A stretch of DNA of 64,000 bases from SHLQ01 sp964562985 (GTDB lineage: Bacteria; Actinomycetota; Acidimicrobiia; Acidimicrobiales; SHLQ01), in NCBI GenBank assembly GCA_964562985.1, contig CAZLWE010000007.1, forward strand, positions 1 through 64,000, written 5' to 3'. Position numbers and translations under genes: made by a program. The notes beneath the pieces are model-generated. The model was not told the origin of the DNA. It saw only the letters and a list, made by a program, of their open reading frames with translations, and made no database searches. Below, in pieces: positions 55,336 to 63,840 of the stretch (positions are counted from its first letter, which is position 1; each line of letters opens with the position of its first letter).

Positions 55336-55372
55336 TAGCAATGCATCGTCGATCGGTGGCTATGCTCCCGCC

Positions 55373-56413
55373 ATGAAGATCTCCATGACGATCACCTATA
55401 GCGACGACCCGCGCGAAGCGGTTGCGAATATCCAGGCGTTGGAAAAGGCAGGAGTCGATCAGGCCTGGGTAGCAGAGGCCTACAGCTTCGACGCCGTATC
55501 GACGCTGGGTTTCCTGGCTGCGAGCACTGAGTCGATGGAACTGGTCTCGGGCATATTGCCGATCTACAGCAGGACCCCAACGCTGATCGCCATGACCGCC
55601 GCGACGCTCGACTCCCTCTCCGGCGGACGCTTCGCTCTTGGCTTGGGCGCATCGGGACCCCAGGTCATCGAGGGATGGCATGGAGTTCCATACAACCGGC
55701 CATTGGGCCGCACCCGCGAAGTCATCGAGGTCTGCCGCAAGGTATGGAAGCGCGAGCGCCTCGAACACGAGGGCCGCAACTATCAGGTGCCGTACACCGG
55801 CGATGGGGCGACCGGTCTTGGCAAGTCACTCAAGTTGATAAACACACCGGTGCGCGAGGACATACCCATCTATATCGCCGCCATCGGCGAGAAGAACGTT
55901 GAAATGACGGCGGAGATCGCAAATGGTTGGATCCCAATTTTCTTCTACCCGGAGAAGGTGAGCGAGGCGTGGGGTACTTCGCTGGACGCCGGTAAGGCCA
56001 AGCGCGACGCCGGGCTCGGGGAGCTAGAGATCATCGCCGGTGGGATGGTCGCGATAACCAAGACCGAGGAAGAGGCCGCCGAGATGCGCCACTTCGCTCG
56101 GCCGACGGCGGCCCTTTACATCGGTGGTATGGGCGCGAAGTCGAAGAACTTCTACAACACGCTCTTTCAGCGGTATGGATACGAAGAAGAGGCCGAGCTC
56201 GTACAGGATCTCTACCTTTCGGGCAAGAAAGACGAAGCTGCGGCAGCGATCCCCGATGAGTTTTTGGCGGCGACGAACCTTGTGGGGACAGAAGGCTTTA
56301 TCAAGGACCGACTCGCCGCCTTCAAAGACGCAGGAGTCACCAGTCTGACGGTCCATCCTGCTGCAGAAGATCCACTTGCGCTCGTCGCCCAAATCAAGGA
56401 GTGGGCGAGCTAA
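55373..56413 (+). CDS. LLM-class F420-dependent oxidoreductase
   Basis: A 346-residue luciferase-like TIM barrel. It begins K-I-S-M-T-I-T-Y-S-D-D-P and includes A-W-V-A-E-A-Y-S-F-D-A near residue 35, L-S-G-G-R-F-A-L-G-L-G-A-S-G near 83 and P-I-Y-I-A-A-I-G, characteristic of F420-binding LLM enzymes. The C-terminal region is like the Rv-type FGD/Mer relatives. Substrate unknown. ATG at 55373, 37 bases after the racemase stop; the upstream frame would overlap it. Confidence 0.9.
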   Translation: MKISMTITYSDDPREAVANIQALEKAGVDQAWVAEAYSFDAVSTLGFLAASTESMELVSGILPIYSRTPTLIAMTAATLDSLSGGRFALGLGASGPQVIEGWHGVPYNRPLGRTREVIEVCRKVWKRERLEHEGRNYQVPYTGDGATGLGKSLKLINTPVREDIPIYIAAIGEKNVEMTAEIANGWIPIFFYPEKVSEAWGTSLDAGKAKRDAGLGELEIIAGGMVAITKTEEEAAEMRHFARPTAALYIGGMGAKSKNFYNTLFQRYGYEEEAELVQDLYLSGKKDEAAAAIPDEFLAATNLVGTEGFIKDRLAAFKDAGVTSLTVHPAAEDPLALVAQIKEWAS

Positions 56414-56541
56414 AGGCGTGTCCGAGGGCAACTGTTCGCTCGGAAGTGACAGATGACTAGGCGCCCGCAGAGCCGACCGGGCGGTGTTTGGCTAAGGTAG
56501 CGCTGCGGGTCGGCGGACTCGGAAACCCGAAAGGCAGCTCT

Positions 56542-58386
56542 GTGCATTTTCTACGTGTGAATCTCATTGGCAACCCTGCGCGGCTTTGGCTGTGGTGCGT
56601 TGGTGTTGTTTTGCTCACTCTCCTCGTTTGGTCTGGACTCTCTGGGCCACTTTCCGCACAAGGTGCGGTTGGCACCGAAGACCAACGCCTTGTCAATCCT
56701 GATCGAAGCGAAGACGACGTCTTTGGGGCTTCCGTCGCAGTCGACGGCGACACGATGGTCATCGGTGCGAACCGCGCTGAGGTCGCTTCGGGGGCCTTCG
56801 CCGGTGCTGCCTACGTATTTGAGAGCGTCGATGGGCGCTGGGTGTGGACGCAGACGATCACCTCCTCCAACGCGACCGACGGTGACCTCTTCGGAAACTC
56901 GGTTGACATCGATGGCAACACGATCGTGGTCAGCGCCGCGAACGAGGGCGCCGAACGAGAGGGAGCCGCATACGTGTTCGTCCAAGCCGATGGCGTTTGG
57001 GTCGAGCAGGCACGTCTTGGCCTCGTTGACGGCAATGCCTTCGACGGCTTCGGTGGGTCGGTCGCCGTTGATGGCGACACCATTGTGGTAGGCGCCGTTC
57101 GCGGCGAAGGACCGAGCGTTGATGAGGGTGCCGTCTATGTGTTCAACCGGGCGAACGGGCGCTGGACTCAGCAAGCCACACTCAACGCCTCCGATGGTGA
57201 GACCGGAAACCGCTTCGGCGAGAAGGTGGCGATCGACGACGACACCATTCTCGTCGGCTCACCGCGCGCCCAAGACAGCGGTGCCGCGTACGTCTTTGCC
57301 CGTTCCGGCGGTGCGTGGGCGCAAGAGGCGATACTGCTCGCGGGCAACGCAGGTACAGGCGCCGAGTTTGGTGACTCCCTCGCGGTGAGCGGAGACACCG
57401 CCATCGTTGGTGCTCCTCGATCAGTCGGAGGCGGCCTTGATCTGGCCGGTGCAGCGTACGTGTACACGCGGGTCGGCGCCTTCTGGTCAGAGCAGCAAGT
57501 GCTGGTCGGTTCCGACACGGCTACCGGAGACTTCTTTGGGGCGGCGGTTGCGATCGACGCAGACCACGCTGTGGTGGGAGCAACCTTCGGTGATTCGGCT
57601 GGCGGCGCTGCTGGTTCGGCATACCTGTTCGCCTTGACCGGGACTCAATGGGTGGAACAGCAAACTCTTGGTAGTTCAGCCCCAGCGGTAAGCGATCGGT
57701 TCGGTGCAGCGGTCGATCTGGACCTTGGCGCGGGCGTCTTCGTGGTCGGTGCCCCATCGTTCGACGTCGACGGTCTCTCCGATAGCGGTGCGGCAAATGT
57801 CTTCACGCTCGCCAATTCGGCTGGGGTGCGCTGCGCCAACGCAGCTATCACCGTCAACATTGGGCTCGGTGAACTGCCGACCGACGGCGATGACGTGATC
57901 CTCGGTACGGCCGGACCAGATGTGATCAACGCTCGAGGGGGCGATGACATCATCTGTGGTGGGGGCGGTGACGACCTCATCAATGGCGGTGACGGGAGGG
58001 ACACGATCCTCGGCGGCGCAGGCAACGACACGATCAGCGCCGGTCAAGGTCTCGACACCGTCTTTGGCGAAGACGGCGACGATTTTGTATCGGGCGGCAA
58101 GGGCAAGGACACCCTCATCGGTGGAGCAGGCAACGACGACCTCCGGGGCAACGAGGGGACCGACACGATCGATGGTGGAGCGGGTGATGACGAACTACGC
58201 GGCGGACAGAAGGCCGATCTTCTGGTGGGTGGCGAGGGAGATGACAATCTCGTAGGGGGCACTCGACCCGACATCCTCGACGGTGGAGCCGGAGTCGACA
58301 GTTACAACGGTGGAGGCGGTTCCGGGGATGTCTGTGTGCCCGATGCTGCTGGTCTGGTCGAGGTGGCTTCGGCCTGCGAACGGTAG
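56542..58386 (+). CDS. Secreted FG-GAP repeat and RTX calcium-binding protein
   Basis: A 614-residue exported protein. A signal/anchor helix at ~14-35 (W-C-V-G-V-V-L-L-T-L-L-V-W) ends near L-S-A-Q-G. About seven FG-GAP-like blades follow (F-G-x-S-V-A-V-D-G-D-T-x-V-I-G-A, Y-V-F), forming a beta-propeller. After a Cys-rich joint at ~440 the C terminus carries RTX nonapeptides (G-G-x-G-D-D-x-I-x-G-G) from ~470 to 590, a calcium-binding beta-roll. Such proteins act in adhesion or as surface-layer parts. Start: GTG at 56542 with aaagg upstream; a TTG at 56488 is an alternative. Confidence 0.87.
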   Translation: MHFLRVNLIGNPARLWLWCVGVVLLTLLVWSGLSGPLSAQGAVGTEDQRLVNPDRSEDDVFGASVAVDGDTMVIGANRAEVASGAFAGAAYVFESVDGRWVWTQTITSSNATDGDLFGNSVDIDGNTIVVSAANEGAEREGAAYVFVQADGVWVEQARLGLVDGNAFDGFGGSVAVDGDTIVVGAVRGEGPSVDEGAVYVFNRANGRWTQQATLNASDGETGNRFGEKVAIDDDTILVGSPRAQDSGAAYVFARSGGAWAQEAILLAGNAGTGAEFGDSLAVSGDTAIVGAPRSVGGGLDLAGAAYVYTRVGAFWSEQQVLVGSDTATGDFFGAAVAIDADHAVVGATFGDSAGGAAGSAYLFALTGTQWVEQQTLGSSAPAVSDRFGAAVDLDLGAGVFVVGAPSFDVDGLSDSGAANVFTLANSAGVRCANAAITVNIGLGELPTDGDDVILGTAGPDVINARGGDDIICGGGGDDLINGGDGRDTILGGAGNDTISAGQGLDTVFGEDGDDFVSGGKGKDTLIGGAGNDDLRGNEGTDTIDGGAGDDELRGGQKADLLVGGEGDDNLVGGTRPDILDGGAGVDSYNGGGGSGDVCVPDAAGLVEVASACER

Positions 58387-58574
58387 TGCAGCCTCAGAGG
58401 CCGCACAGAAATCCTCGAGAAGAGTCAGAAACTACCCCTATATCGTTTAACTATCTCTAGGTCATGCCGAACATATGACTGGTCATACGAAGTTACTTCG
58501 TTTGGTCCGCCGGTCTGGCGTAAAAAAGAAAGGTGGGATAGCGCGGGAAAATAGGAGCCACTCAGGAAGAGGCC

Positions 58575-59429
58575 CTACCGCGTTTTCGCTTCGATCAATT
58601 CGCGCTGAACTACGGCGACGCCAATCGGGTCCTGCAGGGGACCGAAGTGCGTGATTTCGGGGAAGTCGATGACGCGGCCGTTGGGGAGCAACTCGACGAT
58701 CGGGCCCGAAACCTGTGCCCCGAACCCGCCGTCGCCGCTACGGCCGACCACGATTTCGGATTCGACTTCCGCGGCCTGGTCGAGGTGAATGCTCTGGGCT
58801 CCTCGCCGGTAGACCTCGGCTTCGTGCTCGGGCCAACACTTCAAGGTCACCGAACCATCGTCGGCGTCGGCGAAGCCGTGGTGGACGTAGTCGAAGAGCA
58901 CGTCGGCGCGAAACAGCCCGAGCGGCGGTCGAGCGGCGTAGCGCATAAGTGCGGCTTCCTTTGTAGGAAATGATCGGAGCCGGCCTTCCGCAGAACGGGT
59001 GAGGGGCAGGTCGGGGTCGTAGGAAGCTTGAGGTGCCATTATCGGTTCAAACGTGAACACCGACGCGAAGGCACCCGGCTGTTCCCTTTCCAAGTCGATC
59101 ATGGCCGCACCGCCGAGCGAGTGTCCGAATCCGTGTAGCTGATCGATCCCCGTCGAGCCCAGGTACCCGACGGCGCTGAGCAGGTCCTCGGTCATTCCCG
59201 ACCAGGCAAACCCATCGAGTTCAGCCGGCGCATCACTTTCGCCGTGGCCGCGGAAATCGAGGGCGAAGACTCGTATGTCGCCCAGCGCCTGCGCAAAGGC
59301 CCGATAGCAGCGGCCGTGAAAGCCGTTGGCTTGACCGACGAGCAAGGTGTGCGACGAGTTCTCGTCGCCAGCGAGATGATGCAGAGCCAGAGCCCCGACA
59401 ACGCCGTCGATCATCACCGGTTCGCTCAT
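58575..59429 (-). CDS. Alpha/beta hydrolase
   Basis: A 284-residue cytoplasmic hydrolase. Oxyanion region G-Q-A-N-G-F-H-G-R-C-Y, nucleophile elbow G-F-G-H-S-L-G-G near 107, and catalytic His in I-T-H-F-G-P near 260 match the esterase/lipase/epoxide-hydrolase superfamily. The F-D-F-R-G-H-G-E-S-D segment is standard. No specific substrate follows. It overlaps the upstream NUDIX gene by four bases (ATGA), so the two are translationally coupled. Confidence 0.88.
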   Translation of the reverse strand: MSEPVMIDGVVGALALHHLAGDENSSHTLLVGQANGFHGRCYRAFAQALGDIRVFALDFRGHGESDAPAELDGFAWSGMTEDLLSAVGYLGSTGIDQLHGFGHSLGGAAMIDLEREQPGAFASVFTFEPIMAPQASYDPDLPLTRSAEGRLRSFPTKEAALMRYAARPPLGLFRADVLFDYVHHGFADADDGSVTLKCWPEHEAEVYRRGAQSIHLDQAAEVESEIVVGRSGDGGFGAQVSGPIVELLPNGRVIDFPEITHFGPLQDPIGVAVVQRELIEAKTR

Positions 59430-59953
59430 ACCCGCTCGTACTCCCAGCCCGTCGGCTTGTCGGCGTCATAGGGCATTGTTCCGTGGAAGGCCCGCGGGTC
59501 GTCGTCGAAGACCAGAGGTACGAAGTATCGGTCACCATCCCACATCGGGAGATCGGCTGTAGCTCGGACGGCTTCGTCAGGGCTGCATGCGTCGAGCAAG
59601 CGTGACCGTGGAATCCATTCGAGGCTGCCCTCGTGGTTCGATGCTGGCGCCTCGCCGGTCCAGGCGGTGGCGAGGAAGATGAAGCCGAGCCAGTCTTCGC
59701 GCTTCGGCCCAAAGTTCGTCCAGGTGATCGTGCCTCGCAGTGAGAGTACGTCGAGCGCCAGCCCAGTCTCTTCGTCGATCTCGCGCCGAAAGCCTGCAAC
59801 GACCCCTTCGTCGGGTTCGAGCTTGCCGCCCAATCCGTTGACCTTCCCGAAGTGGTCATCGTCGGGTCGAGCGTTGCGCCGAATCATCAAGACGTTGTCG
59901 GACTCCTGGTCCCACAAGTATCCAAGGGTCCCAGTAATCGGCACAAATGGCAT
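59426..59953 (-). CDS. NUDIX hydrolase
   Basis: A 175-residue NUDIX enzyme. The Nudix box reads G-G-K-L-E-P-D-E-G-V, then R-R-E-I-D-E-E-T-G-L near residue 45-65, giving the complete metal-binding site. The family cleaves nucleoside diphosphates linked to another group; 8-oxo-dGTP diphosphatase-like sequences begin similarly (L-M-I-R-R-N-A-R-P-D-D). The exact substrate is unknown. Coupled by a 4-bp overlap to the hydrolase. Confidence 0.9.
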   Translation of the reverse strand: MPFVPITGTLGYLWDQESDNVLMIRRNARPDDDHFGKVNGLGGKLEPDEGVVAGFRREIDEETGLALDVLSLRGTITWTNFGPKREDWLGFIFLATAWTGEAPASNHEGSLEWIPRSRLLDACSPDEAVRATADLPMWDGDRYFVPLVFDDDPRAFHGTMPYDADKPTGWEYERV

Positions 59954-59975
59954 CCCGACACGCTAGTCCTCTAAC

Positions 59976-59990
59976 AGGGGTCTGGCCCCT
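59976..59990. repeat. Short palindromic motif GGGGTCTGGCCCC
   Basis: AGGGG and CCCCT arms around TCTGG, between the NUDIX and HD genes. It resembles the short GC-rich intergenic palindromes seen elsewhere in actinobacterial genomes; no function assigned. Confidence 0.4.
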
Positions 59991-60001
59991 CATCCGGTGA
60001 G

Positions 60002-60601
60002 TCAGTTGATTGGGGTGTCGGTGGTGGTGCCGATTGGGGCGACGCCCATGACTTTGGATTCGCGGCGGAAGACTTCTTCCATCATCGGGATGAAGTCTTC
60101 GATCGGGAGGGTCGGATAGTCGGGGTCGAAGCTGTTCTGGTCGTACTGTTCACAGAACTGGACGCATGCGTCGAAGTGTTCGTGGCCTTGATGGATGTCT
60201 CGGGCGTTGGGGTCGCCGTCCAGGTGATGGAAGTAGTAGTAGCCCTGGAACAGGCCATGATGTTTGACGACCCAGTGGGTCTGGTCATCGACGTACGGGC
60301 GAAGGATCGCAGCAGCCGTTGAGCTGTGATTTTCGGGTGAGAACGAGTCGGCCACGTCGTGAAGGAGCGCAGCCACCACCATGTCGATCGATTCGTCGGC
60401 ACGTAGTGCCCGGGTGGCCGATTGGAGTGAGTGGTCGTACCGGTCGATCTGGTAGCCGAGCTTGGGACCCTTCATGACCTTGAGCATCGCGACCAGGTTC
60501 TCGACCGCTTCGCCTTGGGTGTGCTCGGTGTAGAGACGCCCCAGCATCTCGTAGTCCTCGCGTGTCCCGTCGGCCATCTGCGTCCAGCTCACTTGCTCCA
60601 T
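60002..60601 (-). CDS. HD-domain protein, possible PhnZ/MIOX-type oxygenase
   Basis: A 199-residue single HD domain. The first metal ligand region is D-R-Y-D-H-S-L-Q-S-A near 60, the HD pair is L-L-H-D-V-A-D near 87, and further His residues come in V-K-H-H-G-L-F-Q-G-Y-Y-Y-F-H-H. This arrangement with extra aromatic and His residues resembles the PhnZ/MIOX-like HD proteins, which use a mixed-valent di-iron centre to oxidise organophosphonates or inositol rather than hydrolyse phosphates. A phosphohydrolase role remains possible. ATG at 60601; longer frames run into the repeat array. Directly downstream of that array. Confidence 0.8.
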   Translation of the reverse strand: MEQVSWTQMADGTREDYEMLGRLYTEHTQGEAVENLVAMLKVMKGPKLGYQIDRYDHSLQSATRALRADESIDMVVAALLHDVADSFSPENHSSTAAAILRPYVDDQTHWVVKHHGLFQGYYYFHHLDGDPNARDIHQGHEHFDACVQFCEQYDQNSFDPDYPTLPIEDFIPMMEEVFRRESKVMGVAPIGTTTDTPIN

Positions 60602-60934
60602 GGCACAAGGACACTCCCTCCGACACCTCTTGTCAACAGATGTCCGTCCGAACCGGTCGCCCGGGAAACATCGGCTGCGGGCGCGACCGCTGGAGGGCGA
60701 AGCCCGGGGGGGACAGGACCAATCCGCAGAGCGCACCGAGCGGAGCGAATGTGCGATTGCGGCGAGTGATGCTCTGCAGCCCGTGCCGCCAAAATCGCGG
60801 CGGAGCCGCTGGCGGCAAAGGGACCATTTCGCAGAGCGCACCGAGCGGAGCGAATGTGCGATTGCGGCGAGTGATGCTCTGCAGCCCGTGCCGCCAAAAT
60901 CGCGGCGGAGCCGCTGGCGGCAAAGGGACCAGAG
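60602..60934. other. Intergenic region of 333 bp holding repeat locus C
   Basis: Contains no gene. Bases 60724-60933 are two tandem copies of the structured repeat; 60602-60723 shows no recognisable site except possible promoter sequence for the HD gene. Translations of the repeat in several frames are spurious. Confidence 0.8.
60724..60933. repeat. Dispersed structured repeat, locus C (two tandem 105-bp units)
   Basis: Two nearly identical units start at 60725 and 60830 (period 105 bp). Each has CGCAC/GTGCG flanking an AGCGGAGCGAAT loop, a conserved GATTGCGGCGAGTGATG, and a second stem, TGCCGCCA with TGGCGGCA, enclosing GCGGC-GGA-GCCGC. Compared with loci A and B the stems change on both sides and keep pairing. 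It lies between the codirectional ABC permease and HD genes. Confidence 0.85.
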
Positions 60935-62572
60935 CTACAGCACTTCGGCGCGGTCGAATCGGTCGATGGCGAGCAGTAGTCCACCGGTGATGATCAGTAG
61001 GATCACGCTGAGGGCCATGGCTTGACCGCGGATGGTGTCGCCGGGTTGACCGAGCAATCGCTCGATCGCCAGGGGCACGGTCATGAGGTCGGGGCGTCGA
61101 CCAACGAAGGAGGTCGCGCCGAATTCGCCGAGCGAGATCGCGAAGCCGAAACCCGCGCCAATGAGTAGCGCCCGTCGGGCGATCGGCAGGTCGATCGTGC
61201 GCCAGATCTCGGCAGGGCTTGTGCCCATGGTGGCGGCGGCCTCTCGAAGCTGCGGGTCGATGGCTCGTAGGACCGGTACAACTGCTCGGGTGACGAACGG
61301 AATGGCGATGAGCGATTGTGCCAGCGGGATGATCACCCACGACTGGCGCAGGTTGAGAATTCCGGAGTCGAACGTGATGAGGATGCCGAAGCCGAGCGTC
61401 ACTGCTGAGGTGCCGAGCGGTAGGAGATAGGCGAGGTCCAGAAGCTGGCGCCAACGGCCCTTGCCATAGACGACCGCGAAGGCTGCCCATCCGCCGATGA
61501 TCGTGGCGATCGTTGTGGCGACCACGGCGAAGCCGATCGAGTTGAAGACGGCGCGCAATGGGCTGACCGTGAGAAACGGTGGTCGCTCGGTGAGCGCTCG
61601 GTAGTTGCCGAACCCGAAGCCTCCGTCGGCTCGCAGAGACTCGACGATCAGCAAGGTGATTGGGGTCATGAGGAACAGCAGTGTCAGAACGATGGTGGCC
61701 CCGGCGAGTGCAGCGTCTCGCCCTGACGCGATTGGTCGACGACGATCCACCGCCAGTCGGTCACCTCTACGCAGTTGCGTTCGTAATCGAAGGTTGGCCG
61801 CCACTAGCAATACCACGACCAGCAGTTGGAGGATCGAGAGCACCGCCGCAGTTGCGAAGTCGGTTCGGTTGATCGCGAAGCGGAAGATCTCTGTTTCGAT
61901 TGTTCGCTCCCGGGCGCCACCCAAGATCAACACGATGCCGAACGACGTGAAGGTGAAGAGGAACACGATCGAGCTCGCTGCCAGAAGGGCAGGGCGAAGG
62001 CGCCGGAGGGTAATCCGCCAGAACGCCTGCGCCCAAGTGCTTCCCAGGGTTCGGGCGGTGTGCTCATCGTCGCGAGAGAGCTGGCTCCAGAACCCGCCGA
62101 CGGTGCGCACGACTACGGCCACGTTGAAGAAGACGTGGGCGGTGATGATCGCAAACGACGATCGCGTCAGCGAGAACGCGCCGGTCGTCAGGCCGAGTCG
62201 ATCACCGGTGGTCAGGAATGCGCCGGCGACGACGACCGTTGGCAGCACGAAGGGCAGCGTTACCAAAGCGGTGATCAACCGTCGTCCACGGAATTCGTAG
62301 TTGGCCACGACACCTGCCAAGGGAAGTCCGACCAGCAGTGTCAAGATCGTCGAGACGCTCGCCTGCCACAGCGTGAACCACGCGGCTGAACGAATCGAGC
62401 TGTTTGTAAAGACGTTGGCGAACGCGGCCGGGTCGTCACCCAGGCCGCGCGCCAACAAGTTGATGACCGGCCATGCGAAGAAGATGGCGAGGAACAGCGC
62501 CGGTACGACGCCGAGGCGTAGGGGGCTGCGCCCACCTAGCCCGTGATGATGGCGTTCCACCGCTCGGTCCAA
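60935..62572 (-). CDS. ABC transporter permease, probable thiamine importer (ThiP-like)
   Basis: A 545-residue membrane protein made of two fused permease halves, each with about six helices, the arrangement of FbpB/ThiP-type importers. Permease EAA-type loops are seen as A-R-T-L-G-S-T-W-A-Q-A-F-W-R-I-T-L in the first half and E-A-A-A-T-M-G-T-S-P-A-E-I-W-R in the second. Its start overlaps the end of the binding-protein gene by 37 bp. The TPP riboswitch in front of the operon points to thiamine or a thiamine phosphate. No ATPase gene follows. Confidence 0.9.
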   Translation of the reverse strand: MDRAVERHHHGLGGRSPLRLGVVPALFLAIFFAWPVINLLARGLGDDPAAFANVFTNSSIRSAAWFTLWQASVSTILTLLVGLPLAGVVANYEFRGRRLITALVTLPFVLPTVVVAGAFLTTGDRLGLTTGAFSLTRSSFAIITAHVFFNVAVVVRTVGGFWSQLSRDDEHTARTLGSTWAQAFWRITLRRLRPALLAASSIVFLFTFTSFGIVLILGGARERTIETEIFRFAINRTDFATAAVLSILQLLVVVLLVAANLRLRTQLRRGDRLAVDRRRPIASGRDAALAGATIVLTLLFLMTPITLLIVESLRADGGFGFGNYRALTERPPFLTVSPLRAVFNSIGFAVVATTIATIIGGWAAFAVVYGKGRWRQLLDLAYLLPLGTSAVTLGFGILITFDSGILNLRQSWVIIPLAQSLIAIPFVTRAVVPVLRAIDPQLREAAATMGTSPAEIWRTIDLPIARRALLIGAGFGFAISLGEFGATSFVGRRPDLMTVPLAIERLLGQPGDTIRGQAMALSVILLIITGGLLLAIDRFDRAEVL

Positions 62573-63651
62573 TCGTCACGATTGGCCTCGATGACGGCAG
62601 GGTTCAGCGTGAGCGGATCGTCAGCCAGTGGTCCGAACTCCACGAACGATTCCGGAAGATCGACCGAGCCATTGGCCGGGTACACGAACTGGTTGAGCGG
62701 AAGGTCGGCCTGGTAGGTCTCGCTCAACATGAAGTCGAGCAATGCAGCGGCGGCCTCGGGGTGCTCTGAACCGGCGAGGACGCCGGCGAACTCGATTTGG
62801 CGGAAGCAGCTATCGAAGAGCACCTCAATGCGAGGAGCGTCGATTGGCTCCTCAGCAAAGAGCACGTCGGCTGGTGGGCTCGAAGCGTAGGAGGTGACGA
62901 TCGAGCGGTCGCCGCCACCAGCAGTGAACTCACCGAAGTAGGCGTCGCTCCAGCCAGCGGTGACCGACAGTCCGTTTTCGTTGAGGGAGGTCCAGTAGTC
63001 CTCCCAGCCGTCTTCGCCGAAGCGGGCGATGGTGGCGAGCAAGAAGGCGAATCCTGGAGAGGAGCTCTCGGGGTTCTGGGTAACGAACTCGCCAGCGTTG
63101 GCTGGGTCGATCAGGTCTTCGAGCGAGGTCGGTGCGTCGCCTGGCAGTTCCTCGGTCCAGTAATTCACGCACACGTCGCTGAAGTCGATCGGGGTGACAC
63201 GGTTGTGTGGGTCGAGCTGCAGCTCGGCGCTGACGGTGTCGAGGCCGCTCGCAGCGAATGGGGTGAACAGACCCGCTTCGAGGCCGCGGCACAAGAAGCT
63301 GTTGTCGATGCCGAAGAGCACGTCTGCGGTTGGGGAGTCTGCGGTTAGTACGGCTTGGCTGACGAGTTGGCCAGCGTCGCCGACAGCGACCTGTTCTACC
63401 TCGATGCCGGTCTCGGCGGTGAAGGCTGCGAGCGTTCCTTCGCTCAAGGCGAACGAGTCGTGGGTGGCCAAGGTGATCGACGTTCCGGAAAGGTCAGCGT
63501 CGCCGACCTCGATGGCGTCGAGGCCCGGATCGGTGAAGCAGGCGGACTCGGCCGGATCGCCGCTGGCTGTTTCGCTATCGCTGCCGCAGGCAGCGAGTAT
63601 GAGCGCGAATGCGACAAAGATCGCAACGCGGACACGAGAGTGAGTGGTCAT
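62536..63651 (-). CDS. Thiamine ABC transporter substrate-binding lipoprotein (ThiB/TbpA-like)
   Basis: A 371-residue lipoprotein. Signal peptide F-A-L-I-L-A-A-C-G-S with lipobox near 21-24, then a ThiB-like fold beginning I-T-L-A-T-H-D-S-F-A-L-S-E-G-T-L-A-A-F-T and containing D-V-L-F-G-I-D-N-S-F-L and V-C-V-N-Y-W. The sequence order is that of the thiamine-binding protein TbpA. ATG at 63651, with a GGAGGA ribosome site that forms the 3' edge of a TPP riboswitch. It presents thiamine to the downstream permease. Confidence 0.93.
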   Translation of the reverse strand: MTTHSRVRVAIFVAFALILAACGSDSETASGDPAESACFTDPGLDAIEVGDADLSGTSITLATHDSFALSEGTLAAFTAETGIEVEQVAVGDAGQLVSQAVLTADSPTADVLFGIDNSFLCRGLEAGLFTPFAASGLDTVSAELQLDPHNRVTPIDFSDVCVNYWTEELPGDAPTSLEDLIDPANAGEFVTQNPESSSPGFAFLLATIARFGEDGWEDYWTSLNENGLSVTAGWSDAYFGEFTAGGGDRSIVTSYASSPPADVLFAEEPIDAPRIEVLFDSCFRQIEFAGVLAGSEHPEAAAALLDFMLSETYQADLPLNQFVYPANGSVDLPESFVEFGPLADDPLTLNPAVIEANRDDWTERWNAIITG

Positions 63652-63654
63652 TGT

Positions 63655-63745
63655 TCTTCCTCCGCTGGCATTACCCAGTTCAGGTTTGCGGGTCGGTGAC
63701 GCTATCGTCACCCTCTCAGCACGGTTGCCCCGAGCTCCCCGGTTA
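63655..63745 (-). promoter_or_regulatory. TPP riboswitch (thi element)
   Basis: On the minus strand: the GGGGAGC start of P1/P2, CTGAGA (63714-63719), a P3 hairpin GTGACG-ATAG-CGTCAC region (63696-63711), and the core ACCTGAACTGG-TAATGCCAGC at 63664-63685, which matches the conserved thiamine pyrophosphate-binding core. The last bases GGAGGA (63656-63661 region) are the ribosome site of the thiB-like gene, so ligand binding probably blocks translation initiation. Confidence 0.93.
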
Positions 63746-63840
63746 GTGGTGTTGACCACGATACCCCCAAGCCTCGAGAACGCGCCTGCGACTCCAGGCG
63801 CGGTGTCTTCTTTAGTGATTGGTGCGACCATGTTGTAGGT

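Noticed and set aside
60562..61025. Overlapping open frames with repeated E-R-T-E-R-S-E-C-A-I-A-A-S segments
   Set aside because: They are translations of the tandem non-coding repeat; the same peptide appears in the other repeat loci, and no ribosome site or coding bias supports them.
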